A stretch of DNA of 64,000 nucleotides from Anthoceros angustus. Taxonomy: Eukaryota > Streptophyta > Anthocerotopsida > Anthocerotales > Anthocerotaceae. Position 1 is the stretch's first letter. The number at the start of each line of letters is the position of its first letter. Made by a program: the position numbers and the translations under genes. The stretch lies in NCBI GenBank assembly GCA_010909165.1, contig VJWM01000063.1, positions 1,178,001-1,242,000 of the forward strand, in the 5' to 3' direction. The notes beneath the pieces are model-generated. The model saw only the letters and a program-made list of their open reading frames with translations, did not search any database and was not told where the DNA came from. Below, one piece after another: positions 1-8,573 of this stretch.

Positions 1-180
1 ACGTTGGCACGCTTTGTCAGTGTGGGGTCGGCACTCTGCAAGGCTCACTTTGGAGGAGGATGCTTAGGGTGGTGGTTGGTGATTCCCTCCACGACCCATA
101 GGCAAGACGATCAGTCGAGCCCCCATCCTCCATCCTGAAGAAACCTATCCACTCTGCCCACCTGCTAGGCCTTCCATCTC

Positions 181-525
181 TATGTGGGCGTCTGCCTTCC
201 ATCTGCATATGGGCTTCTGTATGTGGGCTTCTGCCTTCCGTCTCTATGTGGGCTCCTGCCTTCCGTCTCTATGTGGGCTTCTGCCTTCCGTCTCTGTGTG
301 GGCTTCTGCCGTCTCTATGTGGGCTTCTGCCTTCCGTCTCTATGTGGGCTCCTGCCTTCCGTCTCTATGTGGGCTTCTGCCTTCCGTCTCTGTGTGGGCT
401 TCTGCCTTCCGTCTCTATGTGGGCTTCTGCCTTCCGTCTCTATGTGGGCTTCTGCAATCTCTCTCTGTGGGCTTCCGCAATCTCTCTGTGTGAGCTTCTG
501 CCTTGCATGTCTAAATGGGCTTCTG
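181..525. repeat. 25-bp minisatellite
   Basis: Tandem units of about 25 bp, with core gtgggcttctgccttccg followed by tctctat, run for some 11-13 copies and decay at both ends. The period is 25 (25 mod 3 = 1) and the unit lacks stops, so several frames stay open across the array. The apparent 100-177-residue ORFs here are a by-product of the repeat and not genes. Confidence 0.9.
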
Positions 526-3120
526 GGCAACTTGCTCACAAACAGATGTAGCCTACCTGGCCCAAGTGCCACCGGCACATTGAACCCCTTCATTAGCTCA
601 CACAGCATTCCCACATATTTTATGGAGTGGAGTTCCTGGGTAGTAAGCACTTCGCTCTTTTCATGTACCTGCCAATCTTTTTCTTGTACAAACGTCAGTT
701 TTAATTCACTTGGATGAAAAGTGGACTAAATTTTCGGTGTCATTAGACATGGTCCGTCTTGTACTTATTTAAGTACAGTACCAGGGTGCTAAGCTACTCG
801 AAAAAGGGCCAAGGGCCTCCTGATTCTTGAAGGGCGTCCACTTCCGATAGACACAACGTACCGATCTGAGCGTAACGGCGTTCTTACATACCCATTTGGC
901 CTAAGAACGCCGCATATGCAGGAGAGTTTGGTCAGATGCAGACCACAGACCTGTGTCCGTATCCACAGTACTTGAGCCACAGGCTCAAGACAGCCGACGC
1001 AATCAATGGAGATCCCGTTTTGTTAGAAAAGGGCCACAGGGACAGACATATAACGAGAAAAAAATTACATGAGCCAACGTCTGAAAGAGGATTAGACACG
1101 GACCACCTGCCTCCGACAGCTTCCTTAACAGGCATAAATGCGGGCCTACAAAGAACCAACAGAGTGTGCTCACGGATTCCTCGACAAGAAAATAAAGCAC
1201 AGAATCTTCAGAGTCTTTCCGTGAAACCCCGTACCAGGACGATGGGAGCACTTGACGATGAGAAACTAACGGGGTGGAAATCCAGGAGAGCTCAAGAATT
1301 GAGATCACTGACCAGTATCACACTGTCAAATCAGGGGCGGAAAGCCTTAAATCTCCTCTGTGATCAACTACAAGAACTTCCAAAAACCTACTTCCTCACA
1401 CCAAGACGGGCACACGTAAGGGGCTGCGGCCGGTCTCTTCCTTCGCCAACAGGTGCGCAAAGCACACATTACATCTAACAGAACTGCTTATAAGGACTTA
1501 TAGGCAGTGCTGGTAGATGCAATGTGTAATTGAAAGGTGGCAGAGAGACGAACTGGTTCCTTCCATCGCCGATCTGCAGCAAACGACAACACCAAATCCA
1601 CGAGTCTGACCAAAAGACGAGACATAATCGCCGTTCGGACGATAAACAAGCCCAACAGCGGGTAGGCTGGCACTGCTCAGTCCCTTAGATGTTCAATATG
1701 CACGACTCATCACTGATCAGTGCAATAGTAGGTTTCATCAAAGCAGTTGGCAGCCATCGGACCCTGACAAACAAAAAATGGGAAAGATGCTTAGCATGTC
1801 GCAACACAACGTCCTGACAAGAAAGCACAGTCCGGGCCAGGATAGCGAGTGCTGCTCCACTGAGCAGTACCTCCACAACTCAGCGGCTTCCTCTGGCTTC
1901 AGGGAACGGATCTAGTGGCACGGGAAAGCCAGAAGATCAGATTAAGAAGCCTCGCAAAGATGAGATCAGACCTATCAGTACCTCTACAACTCAGCGGCTC
2001 GCTCTGGCTTGAGGGAACGGATCTGGTGGCACGGGAAAACCGAGGATCAGATTGAGAAGCCCTCCAGTCATCACATCATACTTCAGAGGCTAGGTGCTCC
2101 GAAACAGCTCACAACATATAAAACCGACAACCACAGCAACACAACACGGCGCAGCTTGCAACCGCACGAAGCACCACGCCCGGCTGACGGGGATCTTGAA
2201 CCTTCGTGTGCTACTCACACCAACTTCGAGACGAGACAGAAAAACGGGCACCGCCTGTACTACCTCACGCCCTCAGCGCTGCGGAGGGAACGGCACTGCG
2301 CAGAATGACTAGTGGCCGAGCACGCTCTCCTAGAAAACAACACCCTACTTGCCCTAGAAGCGACGCGGCTCCAAACCCTAAGTTGCGGAAGAGAACTTTA
2401 GCCAACGGGCAACATCCCTCGGCAGGAGATAATATCTAGTTCGCTGAACGTTAGAAGAAGGGTCCAAAAAAGGTGCTGTACCGCAAGCGTCTGTAGCACC
2501 GAAGACAGCAGGGCCACAGTGTCATCACGCCGGCCACGCCCGTGAAATTGACTGTCAGAAACGGAGCCTGCAGAGGAGATCTGAACTCCGTTGTGGTCCT
2601 GTCAGACCAAGTTGAAAGCTTCGGGGCTTGGCGGCATCGGTTGCTTCTAATGGGGACGATGAGGCAGCATCTATTTGTACATGAGCAGCAGCTGTCTTAG
2701 AAGCTGGAGGGAATCGTATAAGAAGTCCTGGATCGTCCAGATCCGATGCATTTGGAACCTGAGGTGTCGAATTGCATCGAATTGCCTGCTGAAGATGATC
2801 TTTTCCTGGCTCTTGAGATGATCTGATTTGTGACTTGTCACTAGGCTCTGTGCTTTATCTCTTCTGCCACTGGCCGCATGCAGCTGTCTGTCCTGCAGAT
2901 CCAGGCGGGAAATGCAAATTGGATGATTCCCTACCCTTGGCAACATTAGCTTGCAGCGAGTTGCTGAGATGACCTGCTGAGGGACCAGAAAGAGGGATGG
3001 AATGTGACCACGGTCTGTGAGAACAAAGCAAAGTGGTAGGAAGGAAAGTGGTGGAATTGTTGTTTGAACTCCTTGGAACTTACTCCCAAATGTTGAGAGC
3101 CTCAGAAGAAATTTGTCAAG
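526..3120. other. gene-poor region, nothing recognised
   Basis: No recognisable gene. A 180-codon frame at 936-1478 (+) resembles no family I know and lacks domain-like composition. An imperfect direct repeat of about 83 bp lies at 1868-1951 and 1979-2061 (period 111). A perfect 11-bp inverted repeat (876-886 / 902-912, 15-nt loop) forms a short hairpin. The last few hundred bases probably contain the promoter and 5' UTR of the kinase-like gene at 3121. Confidence 0.5.
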
Positions 3121-4218
3121 ATGAGAAAAGGTGAGATACAGGAGAAGTCGGACAATGAGGATGCCTCGGTGGTAAAACAGTTGGATCTGGAACCAGGCAC
3201 AACGCTATGGCTGGAAGACGGACATTGGCAAAGTGGTTTTCAGATACAACAAAGATTGGGAGGCAGAGAGCGGTCTGTGTACGTGGCCACTTCATGGGAT
3301 GAAACATGTAAGTCTTTCGCTGTTCACATCGGTCCATATCCTTCATTTGTAGAGCGTTTTCAAGGCTCGTGGGAGGATACGAGTGCGTGGTTTCAGGTGC
3401 ATCGACAAACTAAAGTCCTTAACATCTTGAAACACAGGGGTGTTTCTAGTAGATTTTTGCCACAAGTCGTTGCTTCTGGAAGACTAATTCATCCACCTCC
3501 CTGTAAGAAGCAAAGTCCGAAGGGCAGATGTGATCATGCCTGGTGCGGAGTTCCGGTTCTTGTCACAACTCCAGTCGGAGAACCAGTGGACCTCGTTGTG
3601 GCGAGGGAAGGCGTTTTTGCTGCAGAGGAAGCTCTGCGATGCTGCCACGATTGTTTGTCTGCTTTACGAAGTGCAGGGGCATCTGAGATTATGCATAGTG
3701 ATATCAGCCCAGATCATGTCCTAAGGGCAGTTGGGGCAGATGGGGACTTCTACTATGTGCTGGTCGACTGGGGTCATGCAGTTTTGGGAGGCTCAGATAC
3801 TCCTGCTGTTTCACTAAAGTTTTCATCCACAGTGGCTCTCAAGCATGGCAAGCTCCTCCCTGCGTCTGATGCTGAGAGCTTAGTGTATCTTCTGTTCTTC
3901 ATTTGTGGTGGCAGCTGCCCAGAGTTTGATTCTCTAGAGGCAGCATTGAGTTGGAGACAACGAGCATGGTCTACCAGGGCCATCCAGCAGCGACTCGGGG
4001 ATGTGTCTGCTGTCCTGAAGGCATTTGCTGATTATGTTGGGAGCATTTGTGGGACCCCTTATCCCGTGGACTACGATATATGGCTAAAACGACTGCTTAA
4101 TTACGGGGGATCTCGGCGGAGGCACGAACGTCAATCCACTTCTTCTCCAGACTTCGAGCGTCCAGCGGAGTCTTCTGGCTCGCCAGATTCGTGGAGGAAA
4201 CTGGGAAGATACCGCTGA
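3121..4218 (+). CDS. FunK1/CK1-like protein kinase homologue, probable pseudokinase
   Basis: Intronless frame of 365 residues. Kinase landmarks: a weak glycine loop around residues 45-56 (RLGGRERSVYVA), a beta-3 strand FAVHI at 66-70, a catalytic-loop equivalent HSDISPDHV at 192-200, DWG at 216-218 in place of DFG, and the DAESLVYLL segment (about 250-258) that resembles the DDxES helix of FunK1-like kinases. The ATP-anchoring lysine of VAVK is His69 and the metal-binding asparagine of HRDxxxxN is His199, while the loop and DxG aspartates (D194, D216) remain. Two missing ATP-site residues suggest a catalytically weak or dead scaffold kinase; this is inference. The C-terminal 40 residues are Arg/Ser-rich. 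The gene runs tail-to-tail with the PPR gene. A polyadenylation-like aataaa lies at 4310-4315. Substrate unknown. Confidence 0.72.
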   Translation: MRKGEIQEKSDNEDASVVKQLDLEPGTTLWLEDGHWQSGFQIQQRLGGRERSVYVATSWDETCKSFAVHIGPYPSFVERFQGSWEDTSAWFQVHRQTKVLNILKHRGVSSRFLPQVVASGRLIHPPPCKKQSPKGRCDHAWCGVPVLVTTPVGEPVDLVVAREGVFAAEEALRCCHDCLSALRSAGASEIMHSDISPDHVLRAVGADGDFYYVLVDWGHAVLGGSDTPAVSLKFSSTVALKHGKLLPASDAESLVYLLFFICGGSCPEFDSLEAALSWRQRAWSTRAIQQRLGDVSAVLKAFADYVGSICGTPYPVDYDIWLKRLLNYGGSRRRHERQSTSSPDFERPAESSGSPDSWRKLGRYR

Positions 4219-4309
4219 CTCCAAACCTAGACCCTAAATAAGACGCTAGTTACATGTGTATTTGTGCATGAGAATGTGGTTATGTCGGAGGAGACAACCT
4301 TCATGTGAT

Positions 4310-4315
4310 AATAAA
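4310..4315 (+). terminator. candidate poly(A) signal of the kinase-like gene
   Basis: The hexamer aataaa lies about 92 bases after the stop codon at 4218 and about 150 bases before the end of the convergent PPR frame. The position is plausible, but there is no transcript evidence. Confidence 0.4.
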
Positions 4316-4458
4316 TGAGAAAGTGCCCCGCCGCCTGTTCCGATTCTTGGCAAGGTGAACGAACACATCTTCGTCGAGAAAGCAATTCCACTCGACAAAT
4401 GAAGAGTGTCGAAGGCGCCTGCACCAGGAGAAAGGATATATTGCTGTTTTTCAACTTT

Positions 4459-6825
4459 TTAATCTACACTGCACTGCGTAAAGCTCTCGTCCCAAACCAA
4501 GAAGCTGTGAACCAGTCCGTCCGGATCCGCCCAAAAGGTCTGACCTGCCTGCTTCCATGCCCCTCGTCCTTTCCTCATGCGCTGCAGGTTCTGTGCCTGC
4601 TCCCACATTCGGGAACCAGTGTATATGTTCGACATCAAGACGTAGGCTGGAGCGTCTTGTGTGTCTAACTCCATAGCTTCTGCAAAGGCATGCCGTCCCA
4701 CCTCCACATTCCGCCACTTGCGACAAGCACCCAATAAACTGTGCCAAACGGCAGCATCAGGCGCTATAGGCATTGTCCTCACCAAAGCTAGTGCATTGTC
4801 CATCTGGCCTGCACGACCTAGGAGATCCACCATGCATGTGTAGTGCTCCGCTGTAGGACTGATACAATATTGCTTGCTCATAGCCTCAAAGAACTCTCGT
4901 CCCTGCTTCACTAGTCCCGCATGACTGCATACTGTTAGTACACTGAGGAATGTGATACCATCTGGCTGTATACCATCCTCTCTCATTCTGTGAAATAAAT
5001 CAAACACTACTTCACTGTCTCCATGGCAAGTATAACCAGCAATCAATGCATTCCAGGAGACAACCTCTCTTTCAGGTAACGACTCAAACACCTGGTGTGC
5101 ATTAACCATGCTTCCGGACTTCGAGTACATATTTATCAAACTGATGGCTACAAGCACATCACATTGAAGACCTTGTTCTTCTATCTGTGCATGAAGACCC
5201 TCTCCCAGATGCAAAGCTGCAACATTTGCACATGCCTGCAGGAGGCATACAAACGTCACAGAGTCAGGTGCAACGCTGCCTTCTTCTTGCATAGTCCTGT
5301 AAAGGTGCAGAGCTTCCTGGCCCATGCCCTGCTGGGAATAGCCAGCTATCATGGCATTCCACGTGACAACATTTTTCTGATCAAGCCCGTCAAACACAGA
5401 CTGAGCATCTTCGAGGCTGGCACACTTCGCATACATGTTTACAAGGCTGCAACCTACAACTGCATCAACCTGAAGCCCTTCTTTCGCAATCTGCTGATGC
5501 AGCTGCTTCCCCTTTTCCAAAGCTTGGGTACCCACACTTGCACAAGCCCGCAGGACGCACACAAACGTCACAGCAGTAGGCACGGTAATGCCTTCTTCTT
5601 GCATGGCGCTGTAAAGATGGAGGGCTTTCTCGCCCATTCCCTGCTGCGAGTACCCTGCGATCATAGCATTCCACGTGACCACATTTTTTTTGGCAAGTCC
5701 GTCAAACACTCCTTGCGCGTCTCCCAAGCTGCCACACTTTGCATACATGTTCACCAGACTGCTGCCCACAAAGACATTAGTGTGAAGTCCTCGTTCCTTA
5801 ATTCGTGCATGAAGCTGCCTCCCCGTCTCCAAAGCCAGGGTGCCCACGCTTGCACATGCCTGCAGGAGGGACACAAATGTCACCGCATCGGGTGCAGCGG
5901 TGCCTTCTTCTTGCATAGCCCAGTAAAGACACAAGGCTTCCTGTCCCCTGTCCTGCTGAGAATATCCGGCTATTATGGCATTCCACGTCACCACATTTTT
6001 CTTCACAAGTCGGTCAAATACTCTTTGAGCATCTTCCAAGCTGCCACACTTTGCATACATGTCCACCAAGCAGTTGCAGACAAACAAATCAGGATCCACT
6101 CCACTGGCTAACACATCAGTATGCACCTGTTGCCCAGTTTTCAAGTCTACTCCCCTTGCACAAGCCTGAAGGGCTGCCACAAACACATGCCCATCTGGCT
6201 TCGCACTCGATGTGCGCATGCACCGATACAATTGTATGGCCTGCTTATCTTGGCCAAGTTTAACGTGTGCAGAGATTATGGATGACCACATGAAGGCATC
6301 CGGTTCGGCCACCATGGTGAAAACATCCATCGCTTCCTGCAAACTGGCATGAGAAGCGTACATTCGCAGAACATGATTGCACAAGAACGTGTCCGACTCG
6401 AACCCGCTCTTCACAGAGAGAGCATGTACACGGCGACCAAGAACCAGATCTCTCTGAACCACGCATTTCTTTAACACACTGTGAAACACAGATCTAGAAA
6501 TACAACACTCTCTCTGCACCAGGATTCCCAGAGCCACCACAGCCTCGCTGAGCTGCTCCTGCTGACATAGTTCGTTCACGGTCTCAGCCGTTATGCTCAT
6601 CCTGTATCCAGCAGTCCTGTAAGGCTCGGGACCGTCGGGTGCGCTCCCGCCGGCTGTAGAGTGACGACGGACCATCGGTACATCCGCAGCAGCCAGCTGC
6701 ACATCCACCCAAGCTGGCCTGCAAGGTTGCTCTCCCGGAGACGTTTGCGGTCCAGGAAAGACTGTCGCCATAAGAGCAACTGCCCCCAACCCCTGCCAGC
6801 CAGACATTCTCTTGGACGGCCTCAA
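4459..6825 (-). CDS. PLS-class pentatricopeptide repeat protein, E subgroup (no DYW)
   Basis: Intronless 788-residue protein. PLS-type PPR triplets fill roughly residues 70-690, with the recurring motif VVTWNAMIAGYSQQG and the linker LVNMYAKCGSLEDA. At least three consecutive triplets are near copies of one another, with a DNA period of about 312-315 bp (104-105 residues), seen on the + strand as attccacgtgacca near 5353, 5667 and 5977. The C-terminus (about 691-788) is an E domain followed by a short, degenerate E+ like segment (GQTFWADPDG...VHSF.VWD) that stops before any DYW deaminase. Family knowledge: such proteins bind organellar RNA and help specify C-to-U editing or RNA processing, with a deaminase supplied in trans. 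The N-terminus has no clear transit peptide by eye. The gene lies head-to-tail downstream of the FAM32A-like gene, 270 bp away. Confidence 0.92.
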   Translation of the reverse strand: MRPSKRMSGWQGLGAVALMATVFPGPQTSPGEQPCRPAWVDVQLAAADVPMVRRHSTAGGSAPDGPEPYRTAGYRMSITAETVNELCQQEQLSEAVVALGILVQRECCISRSVFHSVLKKCVVQRDLVLGRRVHALSVKSGFESDTFLCNHVLRMYASHASLQEAMDVFTMVAEPDAFMWSSIISAHVKLGQDKQAIQLYRCMRTSSAKPDGHVFVAALQACARGVDLKTGQQVHTDVLASGVDPDLFVCNCLVDMYAKCGSLEDAQRVFDRLVKKNVVTWNAIIAGYSQQDRGQEALCLYWAMQEEGTAAPDAVTFVSLLQACASVGTLALETGRQLHARIKERGLHTNVFVGSSLVNMYAKCGSLGDAQGVFDGLAKKNVVTWNAMIAGYSQQGMGEKALHLYSAMQEEGITVPTAVTFVCVLRACASVGTQALEKGKQLHQQIAKEGLQVDAVVGCSLVNMYAKCASLEDAQSVFDGLDQKNVVTWNAMIAGYSQQGMGQEALHLYRTMQEEGSVAPDSVTFVCLLQACANVAALHLGEGLHAQIEEQGLQCDVLVAISLINMYSKSGSMVNAHQVFESLPEREVVSWNALIAGYTCHGDSEVVFDLFHRMREDGIQPDGITFLSVLTVCSHAGLVKQGREFFEAMSKQYCISPTAEHYTCMVDLLGRAGQMDNALALVRTMPIAPDAAVWHSLLGACRKWRNVEVGRHAFAEAMELDTQDAPAYVLMSNIYTGSRMWEQAQNLQRMRKGRGAWKQAGQTFWADPDGLVHSFLVWDESFTQCSVD

Positions 6826-7094
6826 TCCCTTGCAAGCGAGGATCCTTCAAAACGTCACTGTTGTAAAACCCTACATCACCACAAGCTCCGCCGCACTGTG
6901 CGTACGAAGATCGCACCAGACAGACATGGATTCCCGCGGCACAGAATGAACCAACGAAACGAAGACTGAGACCAAACCCCGACTCCAGCGCACCCGACAG
7001 AATGATCCAGAGTACTATACTGTCCATGTGCACTCATAGCACAGAACACCTTCCTCCACAATCCCACTGCACCGAGACATGCGCCGTAGCCGCC

Positions 7095-7535
7095 TCAACC
7101 AGGTCCAACTTTAGGGATGTCGTAATGCTCGCTGAGGTTGGCTAGATACTGGTTGAACTCTTCTACCTTCTGGCGGTGAGACTTACTGGCTGTCTTGGCA
7201 AGCCTACGAGCCTCCAGCTTCGCCTTCTGCTCGTCGTACCGCTTCTCTGCAGCTGTGCGGTGGTCTTCCAGAACGGCCAGCTGCCGTTCGCCCTTCTCCT
7301 TCAGCTGCCCTAATTTTTCGCCTCCGCCATCCTCCGCTGCCAGCGCCAGTTCCAAGCTCTCCTCCGAGAGGGTCAGTTGTTGTTGCTGTTGTTTCTCCTC
7401 CACGAGGTGGAAGCCCTCGCCCGTACTCCGTTTCCTTTTCTTCTTCAGGCTGCCCGACTTCACATCCAGTGCCTTCCCCTTCAGCTTCAGCCTCCCCCGT
7501 ACGACATTCGCATACGACATCGTTGGAGCAGCCAC
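7095..7535 (-). CDS. FAM32A-like spliceosomal protein
   Basis: Intronless 146-residue, Lys/Glu-rich protein. It has the two conserved blocks of the FAM32A family: an N-terminal KLKGKALDVK segment followed by a lysine tract (KKKRKR), and a C-terminal block (about 113-146) with SKSHRQKVEEFNQYL and the hallmark SEHYDIPKV. The middle part has five consecutive glutamines and predicted helix or coiled coil. Family knowledge: human FAM32A is a late-step splicing factor that stabilises the exon-ligation spliceosome. A nuclear role in splicing is therefore expected for this orthologue. The ATG at 7535 was chosen because the conserved KLKG block follows directly; the longer overlapping frames on both strands are shadows. 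Confidence 0.9.
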   Translation of the reverse strand: MAAPTMSYANVVRGRLKLKGKALDVKSGSLKKKRKRSTGEGFHLVEEKQQQQQLTLSEESLELALAAEDGGGEKLGQLKEKGERQLAVLEDHRTAAEKRYDEQKAKLEARRLAKTASKSHRQKVEEFNQYLANLSEHYDIPKVGPG

Positions 7536-7599
7536 CGCTGCCGCTCCAACTCAAACGGCACCACAAAGTTGCATGTCTTTGCATGAATACGGCCATCAG

Positions 7600-8128
7600 A
7601 GCCTCAATACATAGTTTTATAGTTTAATAGCTCCCATGTCGAGCATTTAAAAACAGCGCTAATTTAACTTGTGATGCGTGGTAACCTAATATATTCTTCT
7701 TCATTCTTCTTGACTGTTAAAGACGGAAATGAAGATTTTATAAATTTGTTGAGATTGGGAAGTCTTATTTATACGTGGGGCGATGAGACTGTTAGAATAG
7801 GGGTTATATAGATATGAAGATTTTTAGTATGTAGAGTATATATAATATTATACATACTAAACTTATTTGATGACTTGTATCTCTCGTCAAATAAGCTACC
7901 AAACAAGTTTAGTATGTATAATATTATTTTTTCATTCTAATATCCGTTTTCTTGTTTACAGCAAAGGAACAATCAAGATTGCTACCCAGCATCTTCGATT
8001 TAGCCTACTAACAAATTTCTTTGATTTTATTTTGAAGTACATTTGAAAATATTTAGAGTTTAAATGTTCTAACAAATTTCTTTGATTTTATTTTGAAGTA
8101 CATTTGAAAATATTTAGAGTTTAAATGT
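7600..8128. other. AT-rich intergenic with 63-bp direct duplication
   Basis: AT-rich sequence upstream of the FAM32A-like gene. A block of about 63 bp, beginning ctaacaaatttctttgattt, is duplicated in tandem at roughly 8006-8068 and 8069-8131, nearly identical. A short inverted repeat around aagtttagtatgta and tacatactaaactt lies at about 7850-7922. No coding signal. Confidence 0.7.
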
Positions 8129-8560
8129 TCTACGCCGAGTTGAAGGTTCTCTGCAAAGTGCACCACACGAACCTGGTGAGAAAAGCTTGTTCTTTTCTAG
8201 GGAGTCTGGTTGTTATCGTTGGGGAATTACGACTTAGTTTAGCTAATCCTCTACTCTAAATGATTTGTGCTTTGTACAGATTGAGTTGATAGGCTATTCA
8301 GCTGGACAGGAACATCTCTACATGGTGTATGAGTTTGTTGAGAATGGAGCTTTGAGTGACCGTCTTCATAACCCTTTAAGCCTTTGTATAGGCTACAGGG
8401 TCTTGCAGCAGCTTCCAAGTCTTGCATGCGAATAGGGCATTTATAACGTGGGAGCGTCTCATCAATGTTGCAGGTTTCACTCCTCTTAGTTGGACTCAAA
8501 GAGTGCAGATAGTAATTGATTCCGCTAGAGAACTCGATCGGGAGTACCCCTTTGGCTAAC
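8129..8560 (+). pseudogene. LysM receptor-like kinase (LYK) fragment
   Basis: Two or three kinase-domain pieces can be read. 8129-8176 encodes FYAELKVLCKVHHTNL, followed by a GT donor. After an AG at about 8278 comes IELIGYSAGQEHLYMVYEFV and ENGALSDRLHN. Near 8475-8545 comes TPLSWTQRVQIVIDSAREL. These correspond in order to the alpha-C to alpha-E part of the LYK kinase N-lobe (plant LysM receptors typically have VHHxNLVxLIGY, LVYEYVENG and PLSWxxRVQIALDSARGLEYIHEH). No LysM domains, activation loop or C-lobe follow. The text between pieces is frame-broken and the HRD loop is missing, so this is a truncated remnant. It ends just before the tandem duplication at 8574. Confidence 0.78.
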
Positions 8561-8573
8561 ATTTAACCAAGAT

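Noticed and set aside
182-717. Three overlapping plus-strand ORFs of 101-177 residues
   Set aside because: Produced by the 25-bp minisatellite; no family resemblance and all frames open alike.
936-1478. 180-codon plus-strand frame
   Set aside because: No recognisable motif, no splice or context support; could be chance.
5095-6111. 338-codon open frame on the plus strand
   Set aside because: It lies wholly antisense to the repeated PPR modules; its regularity comes from the PPR repeats on the other strand.
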